Origin: Streptomyces sp. WMMC500 | Lineage (GTDB): Bacteria; Actinomycetota; Actinomycetes; Streptomycetales; Streptomycetaceae | Reading direction: 5' to 3' | Length of the DNA stretch: 64,000 bases | NCBI RefSeq assembly: GCF_027497195.1 | Contig: NZ_CP114905.1 | Location: forward strand, 2,900,001-2,964,000 | Part shown: positions 24,370-32,135 of the stretch, piece by piece | Numbering within the stretch: position 1 is the stretch's first letter | Layout of the letters: each line of letters starts with the position of its first letter | The notes under the pieces: generated by a model | Seen by the model: only the letters and a program-made list of their open reading frames with translations | Database searches by the model: none | Told to the model about the DNA's origin: nothing | Translations under genes and position numbers: made by a program

Positions 24370-25338
24370 ATGCGTGCGCTCCTCGTGGTGAACCCCGCCG
24401 CCACCGACACCAGTGCCCGGACCCGCGACGTGCTGATCCACGCGCTCGCCAGCGACCTGAAGCTGGAGACGGTCACCACCGAGTACCGGGGCCACGCCCG
24501 CGACGTGGCACGGCAGGCGGCCGACGGCGGCGAGGTCGACGTGGTCGTCGCCCTCGGCGGCGACGGCACCGTCAACGAGGTCGTCAACGGCCTGCTGCAC
24601 CGCGGCCCCGCCCCCGAGGACCTGCCCCGGCTCGCCGTCGTCCCCGGCGGCTCCACGAACGTCTTCGCCCGCGCCCTCGGCCTGCCCAACGACGCGGTCG
24701 AGGCGACCGGCGCGCTGCTCGACGCGATGCACTCCGGCAGCGAGCGCACCGTCGGCCTCGGGCTCGCCTCCGGCACCCCGGACACCGACGACGAGGGCGC
24801 GCCGGCGCGGTGGTTCACGTTCTGCGCGGGCCTCGGGTTCGACGCGGGCGTCGTCGGCCGCGTCGAGCAGAAGCGCGAGCGCGGCAAGAAGTCCACCCAC
24901 CCGCTCTACGTCCGCCAGTTGCTGCGCCAGTGGCTCGGCGAGGGCGACCGCAGGCACGGCGCGATCACCCTGCGGCGGCCGGCCGAGGACCCCGTCGAGG
25001 GCCTGGTGCTCTCGCTCGTCTGCAACACCTCGCCGTGGAGCTACCTGGGCAACCGCCCCCTCTACGCGACCCCCGGCGCGTCCTTCGACACCGCCCTCGA
25101 CGTGCTCGGACTCGCCCGCCTCTCCACGCCGTCGCTGCTGCGCTACGGGACCCAGTTGCTCACCTCGTCGCCGGATCGCGGGCCGCAGGGCAAGCACGCG
25201 GTGTCGCTGCACGACCTCACCGACTTCACCTTGGAATCACAGGCGCCACTGCCCTTCCAGATGGACGGTGACCACCTCGGACTGCGTACGAGCGTGACCT
25301 TCACAGGCGTACGGCGCGCACTGCGTGTGATTGTGTGA
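24370..25338 (+). CDS. diacylglycerol kinase family lipid kinase
   Basis: 322 residues. DAGK catalytic domain: MRALLVVNPAATD at the N-terminus, the ATP-binding glycine loop VVVALGGDGTVNEVVNGLL, and VVPGGSTNVFARALGLP. The C-terminal half with LVCNTSPWSYLGNRPLYATPG and a final QMDGDHLGL segment matches DagK/YegS-like kinases that phosphorylate diacylglycerol or related lipids. The ATG has GGTAGG upstream in the TTCGGTAGGTAATCTGCATGCC stretch; a second ATG five bases earlier is out of frame. Confidence 0.92.
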   Translation: MRALLVVNPAATDTSARTRDVLIHALASDLKLETVTTEYRGHARDVARQAADGGEVDVVVALGGDGTVNEVVNGLLHRGPAPEDLPRLAVVPGGSTNVFARALGLPNDAVEATGALLDAMHSGSERTVGLGLASGTPDTDDEGAPARWFTFCAGLGFDAGVVGRVEQKRERGKKSTHPLYVRQLLRQWLGEGDRRHGAITLRRPAEDPVEGLVLSLVCNTSPWSYLGNRPLYATPGASFDTALDVLGLARLSTPSLLRYGTQLLTSSPDRGPQGKHAVSLHDLTDFTLESQAPLPFQMDGDHLGLRTSVTFTGVRRALRVIV

Positions 25339-25655
25339 GTGGAAGGCCCGAAAGTCCTTCCAGTCGAACGTTTAGGCTCCACCTCACCCCCTGGAAGTGG
25401 GGCCCTGAGTCAACTGGGACCAAGGAATCCAAAGAAACTTCCCGGAAGGGGTTGTATCCGAAGCTGAGGTTTGCGAACCTCTTCATGGCGGCCGGAGCGC
25501 CTCCCCTCAGGGGACCCCACCTCCGGCGTACTCGCCCCCTCCACATGTTGAAGGTCACACCGGAAATCTGGTCGGGCCCCTTCACTTGTCGGAGGATTCG
25601 TGAAAGCGTTCACATTCACAAGCAACTGACAGCAACGCGAAGAGATGGAGCAGTC
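25339..25655 (+). promoter_or_regulatory. 317-bp wblE leader region with several stem-loops
   Basis: Lower GC than its surroundings. I see stems CTTCCAG/CTGGAAG (25357-25398), CTTCCCGGAAG (25439-25449), GAGGTT-tgcg-AACCTC (25467-25482) and a compound stem GCCGGAG ... CTCCGGC (25492-25528) enclosing CCCC-tca-GGGG (25504-25514). The frame is open from 25335 into wblE, but that reading uses codons unlike Streptomyces genes and is taken as leader. Transcription start unknown. Confidence 0.5.
25599..25614 (+). promoter_or_regulatory. CRP/FNR-type box upstream of wblE
   Basis: CGTGA-AAGCGT-TCACA, a near-consensus TGTGA-N6-TCACA cAMP-receptor-protein site, with perfect inner GTGAA/TTCAC symmetry, about 42 bp before the ATG. 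In Mycobacterium tuberculosis the orthologue whiB1 is a known target of the CRP homologue, which supports the call. Confidence 0.6.
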
Positions 25656-25913
25656 ATGGACTGGCGTCACAGCGCCGTTTGCCGCGAGGAAGACCCCGAG
25701 CTCTTCTTCCCGATCGGCAACACCGGTCCTGCGCTGCTGCAGATCGAGGAAGCCAAGGCCGTCTGCCGTCGCTGCCCCGTGATGGAGCAGTGCCTGCAGT
25801 GGGCGCTGGAGTCCGGTCAGGACTCCGGTGTCTGGGGTGGCCTCAGCGAGGACGAGCGCCGCGCGATGAAGCGCCGCGCCGCCCGCAACCGGGCGCGCAG
25901 GGCCAGCGCCTGA
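25656..25913 (+). CDS. wblE: WhiB-family iron-sulfur transcription factor WblE
   Basis: 85 residues: MDWRHSAVCREEDPELFFP, cluster ligands Cys9 and C-RRC-P-VMEQC (AVCRRCPVMEQC), the WhiB turn GVWGG, and a basic C-terminal tail (RRAMKRRAARNRARR) for DNA binding. Four cysteines ligate a [4Fe-4S] cluster sensitive to NO and oxygen. Orthologue of WhiB1 of mycobacteria; from memory nearly identical across Streptomyces. ATG start with GATGGAG at -6. Preceded by a long structured leader and a CRP-type box, followed by a strong terminator. Confidence 0.95.
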   Translation: MDWRHSAVCREEDPELFFPIGNTGPALLQIEEAKAVCRRCPVMEQCLQWALESGQDSGVWGGLSEDERRAMKRRAARNRARRASA

Positions 25914-25937
25914 CCCGACACCCCCCGGATGCGCGAA

Positions 25938-26045
25938 GGCGCCGTGGGACCCACGGCGCCGCTCTCCCCGAGCCGCAGCGCAGCAGCCACAAGCCGCACC
26001 ACGAGTCACCGCAGAGCCCCGGAGCCGTCGGCCCGGGGCTTTTTG
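25938..26045 (+). terminator. tandem terminators after wblE
   Basis: First hairpin GGCGCCGTGGG/CCCACGGCGCC (25938-25960), then AGCCCCGG/CCGGGGCT (26015-26040) running into TTTTT (26040-26045), one of the few canonical rho-independent terminators in the window. Confidence 0.85.
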
Positions 26046-26076
26046 CCGCCCGCTTCCGTACGCGCCCCCCGGCGCG

Positions 26077-27558
26077 TCAGCGCTTCTCAGGTTGCACGGG
26101 AAGGTCGAACACCACCCGCGTGCCCCCCTCCGGCGCCCGCGCCATCGAGAACGTGCCCGCCAACTCCCCCTCGACCAGCGTGCGGACGATCTGCAGCCCC
26201 AGGCTCCCGGACGTCGCCGCGTCGAACCCCTCGGGCAGCCCCCGCCCGTCGTCCTGCACGGTGACCAGCAGCCGGCTGTCCTGCCGCCCGCTGGAGCGCA
26301 GCGCGGTGACCTCCACGCGCCCCGACTCCCCCGGCCCGAAGCCGTGTTCCAACGCGTTCTGCAGCACCTCGGTCAGCACCATGGACAGCGGCGTGGCGAC
26401 CTCCGCCTGCAGCACGCCGAAGCGGCCGGAGCGGTGTCCCGTCACCCGGCCGGGGTTGATCTCCGCCACCATCGCGACCACCCGGTCGGCGATCTCGTCG
26501 AACTCCACGGTCTCGTCCAGGTTCTGCGACAGCGTCTCGTGCACGATGGCGATCGAGCCGACCCGCCGCACCGCCTCGTCCAGCGCCGCCCGCGCCCGCC
26601 CGTCGGGGTCCTCGGCGGCGAGCCGGCGCGACTGGAGCCGCAGCAGCGCGGCGACGGTCTGGAGATTGTTCTTCACCCGGTGGTGGATCTCGCGGATCGT
26701 GGCGTCCTTGGTCATCAACTCGCGTTCGCGCCGCCGGATCTCGGTGACGTCGCGCAGCAGCACCAGCGATCCGATGCGGGTGCCGCGCGGCTTCAGCGGG
26801 ATCGCGCGCAACTGGATCACGCCGCCGTTGCCCTCCACCTCCGCCTCCCGCGGCGCCCACCCGCTGGCGAGCTTGACCAGCGCCTCGTCCACCGGCTCCT
26901 TGCTCACGGCCAGCTCCGAGGTGGCCTCGCCGAGGTGGCGGCCGACGAGGTCGGCGGCCTGGCCGAGGCGGTGGTACGCGGAGAGCGCGTTCGGCGAGGC
27001 GTACTGCACGATGCCGTCCGCGTCGAGCCGGATGAGCCCGTCGCCGACCCGCGGCGAGGTCTCCGTGTCGCCCTGCTGGCCGGGGTAGGGGAAGGCACCC
27101 GCGGCGATCATCTGCGCGAGGTCGGAGGCGCTCTGCAGGTACGTCAGCTCCAGCCGGCTGGGCGTGCGCACGGTCAGCAGGTTGGTGTTGCGGGCGATGA
27201 CGCCGAGGACGCGGCTCTCCCGGCGCACCGGGATGGACTCGATCCGTACGGGCACCTCCTCGCGCCACTCCGGGTCGCCCTCGCGCACGATCCGGCCCTC
27301 GTCGAGGGCCACGTCGAGCATGGGGCGCCGGCCGCGCGGGACAGTGTGGCCGACCATGTCGTCCTGGTACGAGGTGGGGCCGGTGTTCGGACGCATCTGC
27401 GCCACGGAGACGTAGCGGGCGCCGTCGACGGTCGGGACCCAGAGCACGAGGTCGGCGAAGGACAGGTCGGCGAGCAACTGCCACTCCGATACGAGGAGGT
27501 GCAGCCACTCCAGGTCGGTCTCGCTCAGCGCCGTGTGCCGGCGGACGAGTTCGTTCAT
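26077..27558 (-). CDS. PdtaS-like sensor histidine kinase (GAF-PAS-HisKA_2)
   Basis: 493 residues. N-terminal GAF-like domain (~1-145; LLADLSFADLVLWVP, RIESIPVRRESRVLGVIARNTNL), PAS domain (~170-285; DADGIVQYASPNALSAYHRL), HisKA_2 phosphoacceptor with the His in REIHHRVKNNLQTVAALLRL, and an HATPase with N-box VLTEVLQNALEHGF and G-box QDDGRGLP, SLGLQIV. Cytoplasmic, without membrane spans, as in PdtaS, whose partner PdtaR is an ANTAR RNA-binding antiterminator; no partner gene is adjacent. ATG at 27558 chosen (starting MNELVRRHTAL); a GTG three codons upstream is possible. A DasR-like box lies about 250 bp upstream. Confidence 0.92.
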   Translation of the reverse strand: MNELVRRHTALSETDLEWLHLLVSEWQLLADLSFADLVLWVPTVDGARYVSVAQMRPNTGPTSYQDDMVGHTVPRGRRPMLDVALDEGRIVREGDPEWREEVPVRIESIPVRRESRVLGVIARNTNLLTVRTPSRLELTYLQSASDLAQMIAAGAFPYPGQQGDTETSPRVGDGLIRLDADGIVQYASPNALSAYHRLGQAADLVGRHLGEATSELAVSKEPVDEALVKLASGWAPREAEVEGNGGVIQLRAIPLKPRGTRIGSLVLLRDVTEIRRRERELMTKDATIREIHHRVKNNLQTVAALLRLQSRRLAAEDPDGRARAALDEAVRRVGSIAIVHETLSQNLDETVEFDEIADRVVAMVAEINPGRVTGHRSGRFGVLQAEVATPLSMVLTEVLQNALEHGFGPGESGRVEVTALRSSGRQDSRLLVTVQDDGRGLPEGFDAATSGSLGLQIVRTLVEGELAGTFSMARAPEGGTRVVFDLPVQPEKR

Positions 27559-27810
27559 GGACGGCACACCTGGAGCCTACCTGCGAGGGGAGGTGCTCCG
27601 GCCGCCGCGAACTTCGGGCCGCGATGCCTGGACCGGGACCCTCAACCCGTCCGGCACCGCGGCCCGGAGCCAAGCACCGGTGCGCGTCGCGAGGTGTGCG
27701 GCCCCGCGGCGTCGCAGCCGGTGAGGAGGCCGGGACGCAGTCAGGGCAGAGAACGTCTCGGGCCTCGTTCCGCCCCGTCGTGCGGAAGGGGCGGAAACCT
27801 GACAAGCATT

Positions 27811-27824
27811 GTGGACTAGACCAC
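27811..27824. promoter_or_regulatory. dre-like DasR box near the PdtaS-like kinase
   Basis: GTGGACTAGACCAC; read on the minus strand it contains TGGTCTAGTCCA, 11 of 12 matches to the DasR core TGGTCTAGACCA. It lies 253 bp upstream of the kinase start and just past the stop of the TetR gene. Confidence 0.45.
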
Positions 27825-27834
27825 TCCCGGCTGT

Positions 27835-28467
27835 CTACGCCCCGGACGCACCGACTTCGCGGCCGTCCACCGCCGCCGCGAACCCCGCCGCCGCGACCTC
27901 CGCAACCCGCTGCAGCAGCTCCCGGTCCGCACCGTCCCTGGCCTGCGCGGACATGCCCTGGAGCACGGCCCCCGCGTAGCTCGCCAGCTCCTCGGCGTCG
28001 GTCCCGGGCGGCAGCACGCCGGCGGTCACGTCGGCCCGGACGCGCGCGGTCATGGCCGCGAGGTTCAGGGCGCGCAGCTCGCGCATCTTCTCGACCACCT
28101 CCGGGGTGGTGGCGCTCACGCCGACGCTGAGGACCATGCAGCCGCGCGGCCGGTCGGGAGCGGTGTAGCCGACGGCGGCCTCGCGCAGGATGCGCGTGAA
28201 GGCCGCGACGGCGGTGGGCTCCTCGGCCAGCGCGCGGTCGATGAACGTGCCGTTGTCGGTGCGCGCGTACGCCTCGACCGCCGCGTCGAAGAGCGCCTTC
28301 TTGTCGCCGAAGGCGGCGTACAGGCTCGGCGCGCCGATGCCGAGGACGCGGGTGAGGTCGGCGACCGAGGTGGCCTCGTAGCCGTGCCGCCAGAACGCGT
28401 ACAGGGCCTTCTCCAGCGCCTCGTCGCGGTCGAAGGAACGGGGGCGTCCGCGCTGTTTGGTGGCCAT
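27835..28467 (-). CDS. TetR/AcrR family transcriptional regulator
   Basis: 210 residues. N-terminal HTH: RPRSFDRDEALEKALYAFWRHGYEATSVADLTR with recognition segment IGAPSLYAAFGDKKALF, the AcrR-like class with a C-terminal TetR_C_16-type domain (RPRGCMVLSVGVSA). Such repressors commonly control a divergent SDR. The ATG after the 10-residue extension was chosen (MATKQRGRPRSF is the usual beginning). Divergent from the SDR gene over 80 bp that hold two similar operator-like elements. Confidence 0.9.
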   Translation of the reverse strand: MATKQRGRPRSFDRDEALEKALYAFWRHGYEATSVADLTRVLGIGAPSLYAAFGDKKALFDAAVEAYARTDNGTFIDRALAEEPTAVAAFTRILREAAVGYTAPDRPRGCMVLSVGVSATTPEVVEKMRELRALNLAAMTARVRADVTAGVLPPGTDAEELASYAGAVLQGMSAQARDGADRELLQRVAEVAAAGFAAAVDGREVGASGA

Positions 28468-28480
28468 GGCAACAATTCTA

Positions 28481-28535
28481 TAGCGCCCGTTAGCCAATGT
28501 GATACGGTCCTTTCTGTAGCGACCTTTACAGAAAG
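28481..28535. promoter_or_regulatory. TetR operator pair between TetR and SDR genes
   Basis: TAGCGCCCGTTA (28481-28492) and TAGCGACCTTTA (28517-28528) are related half-palindromic elements 36 bp apart; the second lies in a 9-bp inverted repeat CTTTCTGTA/TACAGAAAG (28510-28535). Both are between the divergent starts. Confidence 0.65.
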
Positions 28536-28547
28536 GGGGGCGCAGCC

Positions 28548-29300
28548 ATGGGCGCGCTCACAGGCAAGACGGCACTGGTCACGGGCGCGAGCCGCGGGAT
28601 CGGCAGGGCCATCGCGGAGCGGCTGGGGCGGGACGGCGCGCGCGTCGCCGTGCACTACGGCAGCAACGAGGCGGCGGCGAAGGAGACCGTGGCCGCGATC
28701 GAGGCGGCCGGCGGCGAGGCGTTCGCGATCAGGGCCGAGCTGGGCGTGCCGGGCGACGCGGCGGCGCTGTGGGCGGAGTTCGACCGGCACGCGGACGGGC
28801 TCGACATCCTCGTCAACAACGCGGGCGTCGCGCTGCAGGCGCTCATCGAGGACACCGAGGAGGCCGACTTCGACCGGCTGTTCGCGGTGAACACCAGGGC
28901 GCCGTTCTTCGTCACCAAGCTGGGCCTGCCCCGGCTGCGGGACGGCGGACGCATCGTCAACGTCTCCACGGTGGCCACGCACGCGGCGCTGATGCCGCCG
29001 CTGCTGGCGTACACGATGTCCAAGGGCGCGGTCGACGCCTTCACCAAGTTCCTGTCGAAGTCCGTCGGGGAGCGGGGCATCACCGTCAACGCGATCGGGC
29101 CCGGCGCCCTCGACACCGACATGAACGCCGACTGGCTGCGCGACAACGACGACGCCAAGGCCGGCATGGCCGCGGTCTCCCCGCTCCGCCGGATCCCGGA
29201 GGTGAGCGAGGTGGCGGACCAGGTGGCGTATCTGGCCTCCCCCGCGGCCGGCGTGCTGACCGGCCTGTACGTGGACGTCTCCGGCGGCGTGGTGCTGTAA
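28548..29300 (+). CDS. SDR family oxidoreductase
   Basis: 250 residues, classical SDR: nucleotide-binding TGASRGIGRAIAERL, structural NNAGVA, catalytic Ser in VNVSTVATHA, Tyr and Lys in YTMSKGAVDAFTK, and closing GVLTGLYVDVSGGV. NAD(P)H-dependent reduction or oxidation of a small alcohol/ketone; substrate unknown. GAAAGGGGGG provides the ribosome binding site; ATG start. Probably repressed by the divergent TetR through the operators at 28481-28535, the typical arrangement for inducible reductases. Confidence 0.9.
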   Translation: MGALTGKTALVTGASRGIGRAIAERLGRDGARVAVHYGSNEAAAKETVAAIEAAGGEAFAIRAELGVPGDAAALWAEFDRHADGLDILVNNAGVALQALIEDTEEADFDRLFAVNTRAPFFVTKLGLPRLRDGGRIVNVSTVATHAALMPPLLAYTMSKGAVDAFTKFLSKSVGERGITVNAIGPGALDTDMNADWLRDNDDAKAGMAAVSPLRRIPEVSEVADQVAYLASPAAGVLTGLYVDVSGGVVL

Positions 29301-29317
29301 CGCACGCGCGTACGGGC

Positions 29318-29350
29318 ACGGCCCCGGCTCCCTCAGGGGGCCGGGGCCGT
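29318..29350. terminator. bidirectional terminator, SDR / SIS genes
   Basis: ACGGCCCCGG ... CCGGGGCCGT with an inner CCCTCAGGG stem between convergent genes. Confidence 0.7.
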
Positions 29351-29406
29351 CGTCGTACGAGACGGGTTCGGCGGGTCTGCGCGACCTCGGCGAACGGGCG
29401 GAGCGC

Positions 29407-30456
29407 TCAGCGGGTCTCCGTGACCTTCGCCAGCGAACGCGGGGCGTCCGGGTCCTGGCCGCGGGCGATGGTGACCTCGTAGGCGAGCAGTTGCAGCGGC
29501 AGGATCTCCAGGATCGGCTGCACCTCCTCCGCCACCCCCGCCGTGGGCAGCGCGAAGCCCCCCGCGGCGGCGTCGACCTGCGCCTGAGGGCCGACGACGA
29601 CGAGGTCCGCGCCGCGGTCGCGCAGCCGGTCGAGCACCGGCTGCAGCGCCTGGCCGCCGCGGCCGTCGGTGACGATGGCGATGACCGGCGAGACGTTGTC
29701 GACCATGGCCAGCGGGCCGTGCAGCAGGTCGGCGCCGGAGTAGGAGAGCGCCGGGATGTACGACGTCTCCATCAGCTTCAGCGCGGCCTCCTTGGCCGTC
29801 GGATAGCCGAAGCCGCGCGAGGTGAGGACCATCCGCTCGGCGAAGCGGTAGCGCTGCGCCAGGGCCTTCACCTCGTCCTGCCGGGCGAGGATCTGCTCGG
29901 CCAGTTCCGGCAGCACCGCCGCCGCCTCGCCGCGCCCGCCGCGCATGCCCTCGACGAAGAGGTACAGCGCGAGCAGCGAGGCGGTGTACGTCTTGGTCGC
30001 CGGCAGGGCCTTCTCCGGGCCCGCCTGGACGTCGATGTGGTACTCGCTGACGCCGGCCAGCGGGGAGTCCGGGTTGTTGGTCACCGCCAGCGTGAGGGCG
30101 CCGGCCTCGCGGGCGGCCTTGGTGGAGGCGACGAGGTCGGGCGAGCCGCCGGACTGGCTGACGGTGATCACCAGCACGTCGGTGAGGTCCTGCTTGGCCT
30201 CGTACGCCGTGGTGGTGGACATCGAGGTCAGCCCGCACGGCAGCCCGAGCCGGATCTCCAGCAGGTACTTGGCGTACAGCGCGGCGTTGTCCGACGTGCC
30301 GCGCGCCGTCAGCAGGACGAAGCGCGGCGACCGGGCCGCGATGGCCTCGGCGACCCCGCGGATCTCCGGGGCGCCGTGCGCCAGGACGCGGCGCAGGGCC
30401 TCGGGCTGTTCGGCCATCTCGCCGGCCATGATCAGGCCCGGCTGGGCGGCAGTCAT
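29407..30456 (-). CDS. SIS-domain sugar phosphate isomerase/deaminase (amino sugar catabolism)
   Basis: 349 residues with two SIS domains, the layout of the isomerase half of GlmS and of NagB-II-type deaminases. First domain: LTARGTSDNAALYAKYLLE and VITVSQSGGSPDLVASTKAAREAG; second: LTSRGFGYPTAKEAALKLMET and SGADLLHGPLAMVD. In its position before the GH3 gene of the das cluster it would isomerise or deaminate glucosamine-6-phosphate released from chitobiose; this is inference from context. In S. coelicolor I recall a canonical NagB gene at this locus, so this SIS protein may replace it. ATG start with GGAGG upstream; 47 bp after the hexosaminidase stop in the same direction. Confidence 0.83.
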   Translation of the reverse strand: MTAAQPGLIMAGEMAEQPEALRRVLAHGAPEIRGVAEAIAARSPRFVLLTARGTSDNAALYAKYLLEIRLGLPCGLTSMSTTTAYEAKQDLTDVLVITVSQSGGSPDLVASTKAAREAGALTLAVTNNPDSPLAGVSEYHIDVQAGPEKALPATKTYTASLLALYLFVEGMRGGRGEAAAVLPELAEQILARQDEVKALAQRYRFAERMVLTSRGFGYPTAKEAALKLMETSYIPALSYSGADLLHGPLAMVDNVSPVIAIVTDGRGGQALQPVLDRLRDRGADLVVVGPQAQVDAAAGGFALPTAGVAEEVQPILEILPLQLLAYEVTIARGQDPDAPRSLAKVTETR

Positions 30457-30503
30457 GCGGGGTTGCCTCCGTAGTGCGGTGTCAGGTGATCCGGGGGTGG
30501 CGG

Positions 30504-32075
30504 TCAGGCCCCGGCGCCCTTGCCGGTGATGACCTCCGCGGCGGCGCGTCCGCAGACGCGGGCGGCACCGTGGGTCGCGATGTGCGGCGCCCCGCGCGGC
30601 GGCGCCTGCGGCACGCCCATCTCCACCACGACGGTGTCGGGACGGGCGGCGAGCAGGGCGTCGAGCGCGTCCGCCATCCAGGGGTGGCGGTGGACGTCGC
30701 GTACCACTGCGACGATCCTACGATCACCGGCCGCCGCGAGCACATTTGCGGTCAGCGCCGACAAACCCTCCCGGCTCGCCGCGTCCCCGCTCGCGCCGCC
30801 CTCGGCGCCCAGGGCCGAGCCGTCGAAGACCGCGGACTCGGTGCCGGGCAGCTCGCGCTCCAGCTCCGCGCCGACGCCCCACGGGGTCTCCTGCCCCACC
30901 GCGATGCTGGCCACCGGCGTGAACCCCGCGACGTACACCGGGCCGGCCGGCGGCTCGTAGCCCGCGGCGCCCGTGACGCGCAGCGCCCGGCGCGCCGCGG
31001 CCTGGCCGACACCGGGGTCCGGCGCGATCCCCTCCACCGCGCCGGACGCCGTCTCCGCCGACCAGGCCGCCAGCGCCCGTACCCGGGCGGCGGCGTCCGC
31101 GAGCCGCTCCTCGGGCAGGTCCCCGGCGCGCACCGCCGCCACCAGGGCGTCGCGGGTGCGCAGCACGATCTCCTCGTCCCCGCGGGCGCCGATGCACATC
31201 GCGTCGGCGCCGGCCGCGACGGCCCGTACCGCACCGCCCTCGATGCCGTACGTCGCGGCGATGGCCCGCATCTCCAGGGCGTCCGTGATGATCAGTCCGG
31301 TGAAGCCGAGCCCGCCGTCGGCGACGGGGGCGCGCAGCAGGCCGGTGAGCACCGCGGGGCTGACGGTGGCGGGCAGGTCGGTACGCAGGGCGGGCAGCAG
31401 GATGTGCGCGCTCATCACGGCCTTGGTGCCGGCCGCGACCGCGGCCCGGAACGGCACCAGTTCGCGCTCGCGCAGCACGTCGACGGGGACGTCGATGCGC
31501 GGCATCGCGTGGTGCGAGTCGACGTTGGTGTCGCCGTGGCCGGGGAAGTGCTTCGCGCAGGCGCTGACGCCCGCGTCCTGGAGGCCCTCGATGTACGCGG
31601 CGGTGTGCCGGGCGACGAGCGCGGGGTCGGCGCCGAAGGAGCGCGCGCCGATGACGGGGTTGTCGGGGTTGGAGTTGACGTCGGCGGACGGCGCCCAGTC
31701 GAGGTTGACGCCGACCTCGGCGAGGCGGCGGCCCAGCTCCCGGGCGACGGCCCGGGTCAGCCCGGGGTCGTCGACGGCGCCGAGGGCGAGGTTGCCGGGG
31801 AACGAGGAGCCGGTGCGCACTTCGAGGCGGGTGACGTCGCCGCCCTCCTCGTCCATCGCCACCAGCACGTCGGGCCGGGCGGCGCGCAGCCGCGCGGTGA
31901 GCCGGGCGACCTGCTCGGGGTTCTCGACGTTGCGGCCGAAGAGCCCGACGCCGGTCAGGCCCTCGTCGAGGCGGCGCAGCACCCAGTCCGGGGGCTCGGT
32001 GCCCAGGAAGCTCGGCTGCAGTACGGCGAGGGCGTCCCGGGTCAGGGTGTCGGTGCTCCCTGCGAGTGTCGTCAT
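30504..32075 (-). CDS. dasD: glycoside hydrolase family 3 beta-N-acetylglucosaminidase (DasD)
   Basis: 523 residues. GH3 domain with the NagZ-type general acid/base motif KHFPGHGDTNVDSHHAMP (His of the Asp/His dyad) and catalytic nucleophile Asp in LIITDALEMRAIA; MDEEGGDVTRLE and LDWAPSADVNSNPDNPVIG are further family blocks. No signal peptide, so it acts in the cytoplasm on imported N,N'-diacetylchitobiose, releasing GlcNAc. Position downstream of dasA-B-C matches SCO5235 (DasD). The C-terminal ~150 residues form the usual second domain. Confidence 0.9.
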   Translation of the reverse strand: MTTLAGSTDTLTRDALAVLQPSFLGTEPPDWVLRRLDEGLTGVGLFGRNVENPEQVARLTARLRAARPDVLVAMDEEGGDVTRLEVRTGSSFPGNLALGAVDDPGLTRAVARELGRRLAEVGVNLDWAPSADVNSNPDNPVIGARSFGADPALVARHTAAYIEGLQDAGVSACAKHFPGHGDTNVDSHHAMPRIDVPVDVLRERELVPFRAAVAAGTKAVMSAHILLPALRTDLPATVSPAVLTGLLRAPVADGGLGFTGLIITDALEMRAIAATYGIEGGAVRAVAAGADAMCIGARGDEEIVLRTRDALVAAVRAGDLPEERLADAAARVRALAAWSAETASGAVEGIAPDPGVGQAAARRALRVTGAAGYEPPAGPVYVAGFTPVASIAVGQETPWGVGAELERELPGTESAVFDGSALGAEGGASGDAASREGLSALTANVLAAAGDRRIVAVVRDVHRHPWMADALDALLAARPDTVVVEMGVPQAPPRGAPHIATHGAARVCGRAAAEVITGKGAGA

Positions 32076-32135
32076 GGCCGTCGTGCTGTCCCTTCCCGCG
32101 GCGGGTCGTTCCGCCGCAGCTTACGAGGTGGTGCG

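Noticed and set aside
25425..25455. SigR-type promoter upstream of wblE (GGAAT and GTTG)
   Set aside because: The spacer is 22 bases, not 17-18.
25335..25655. In-frame upstream extension of WblE by 107 residues
   Set aside because: The codons lack the GC3 bias of real genes, WhiB proteins start at MDWR, and stems indicate an RNA leader.
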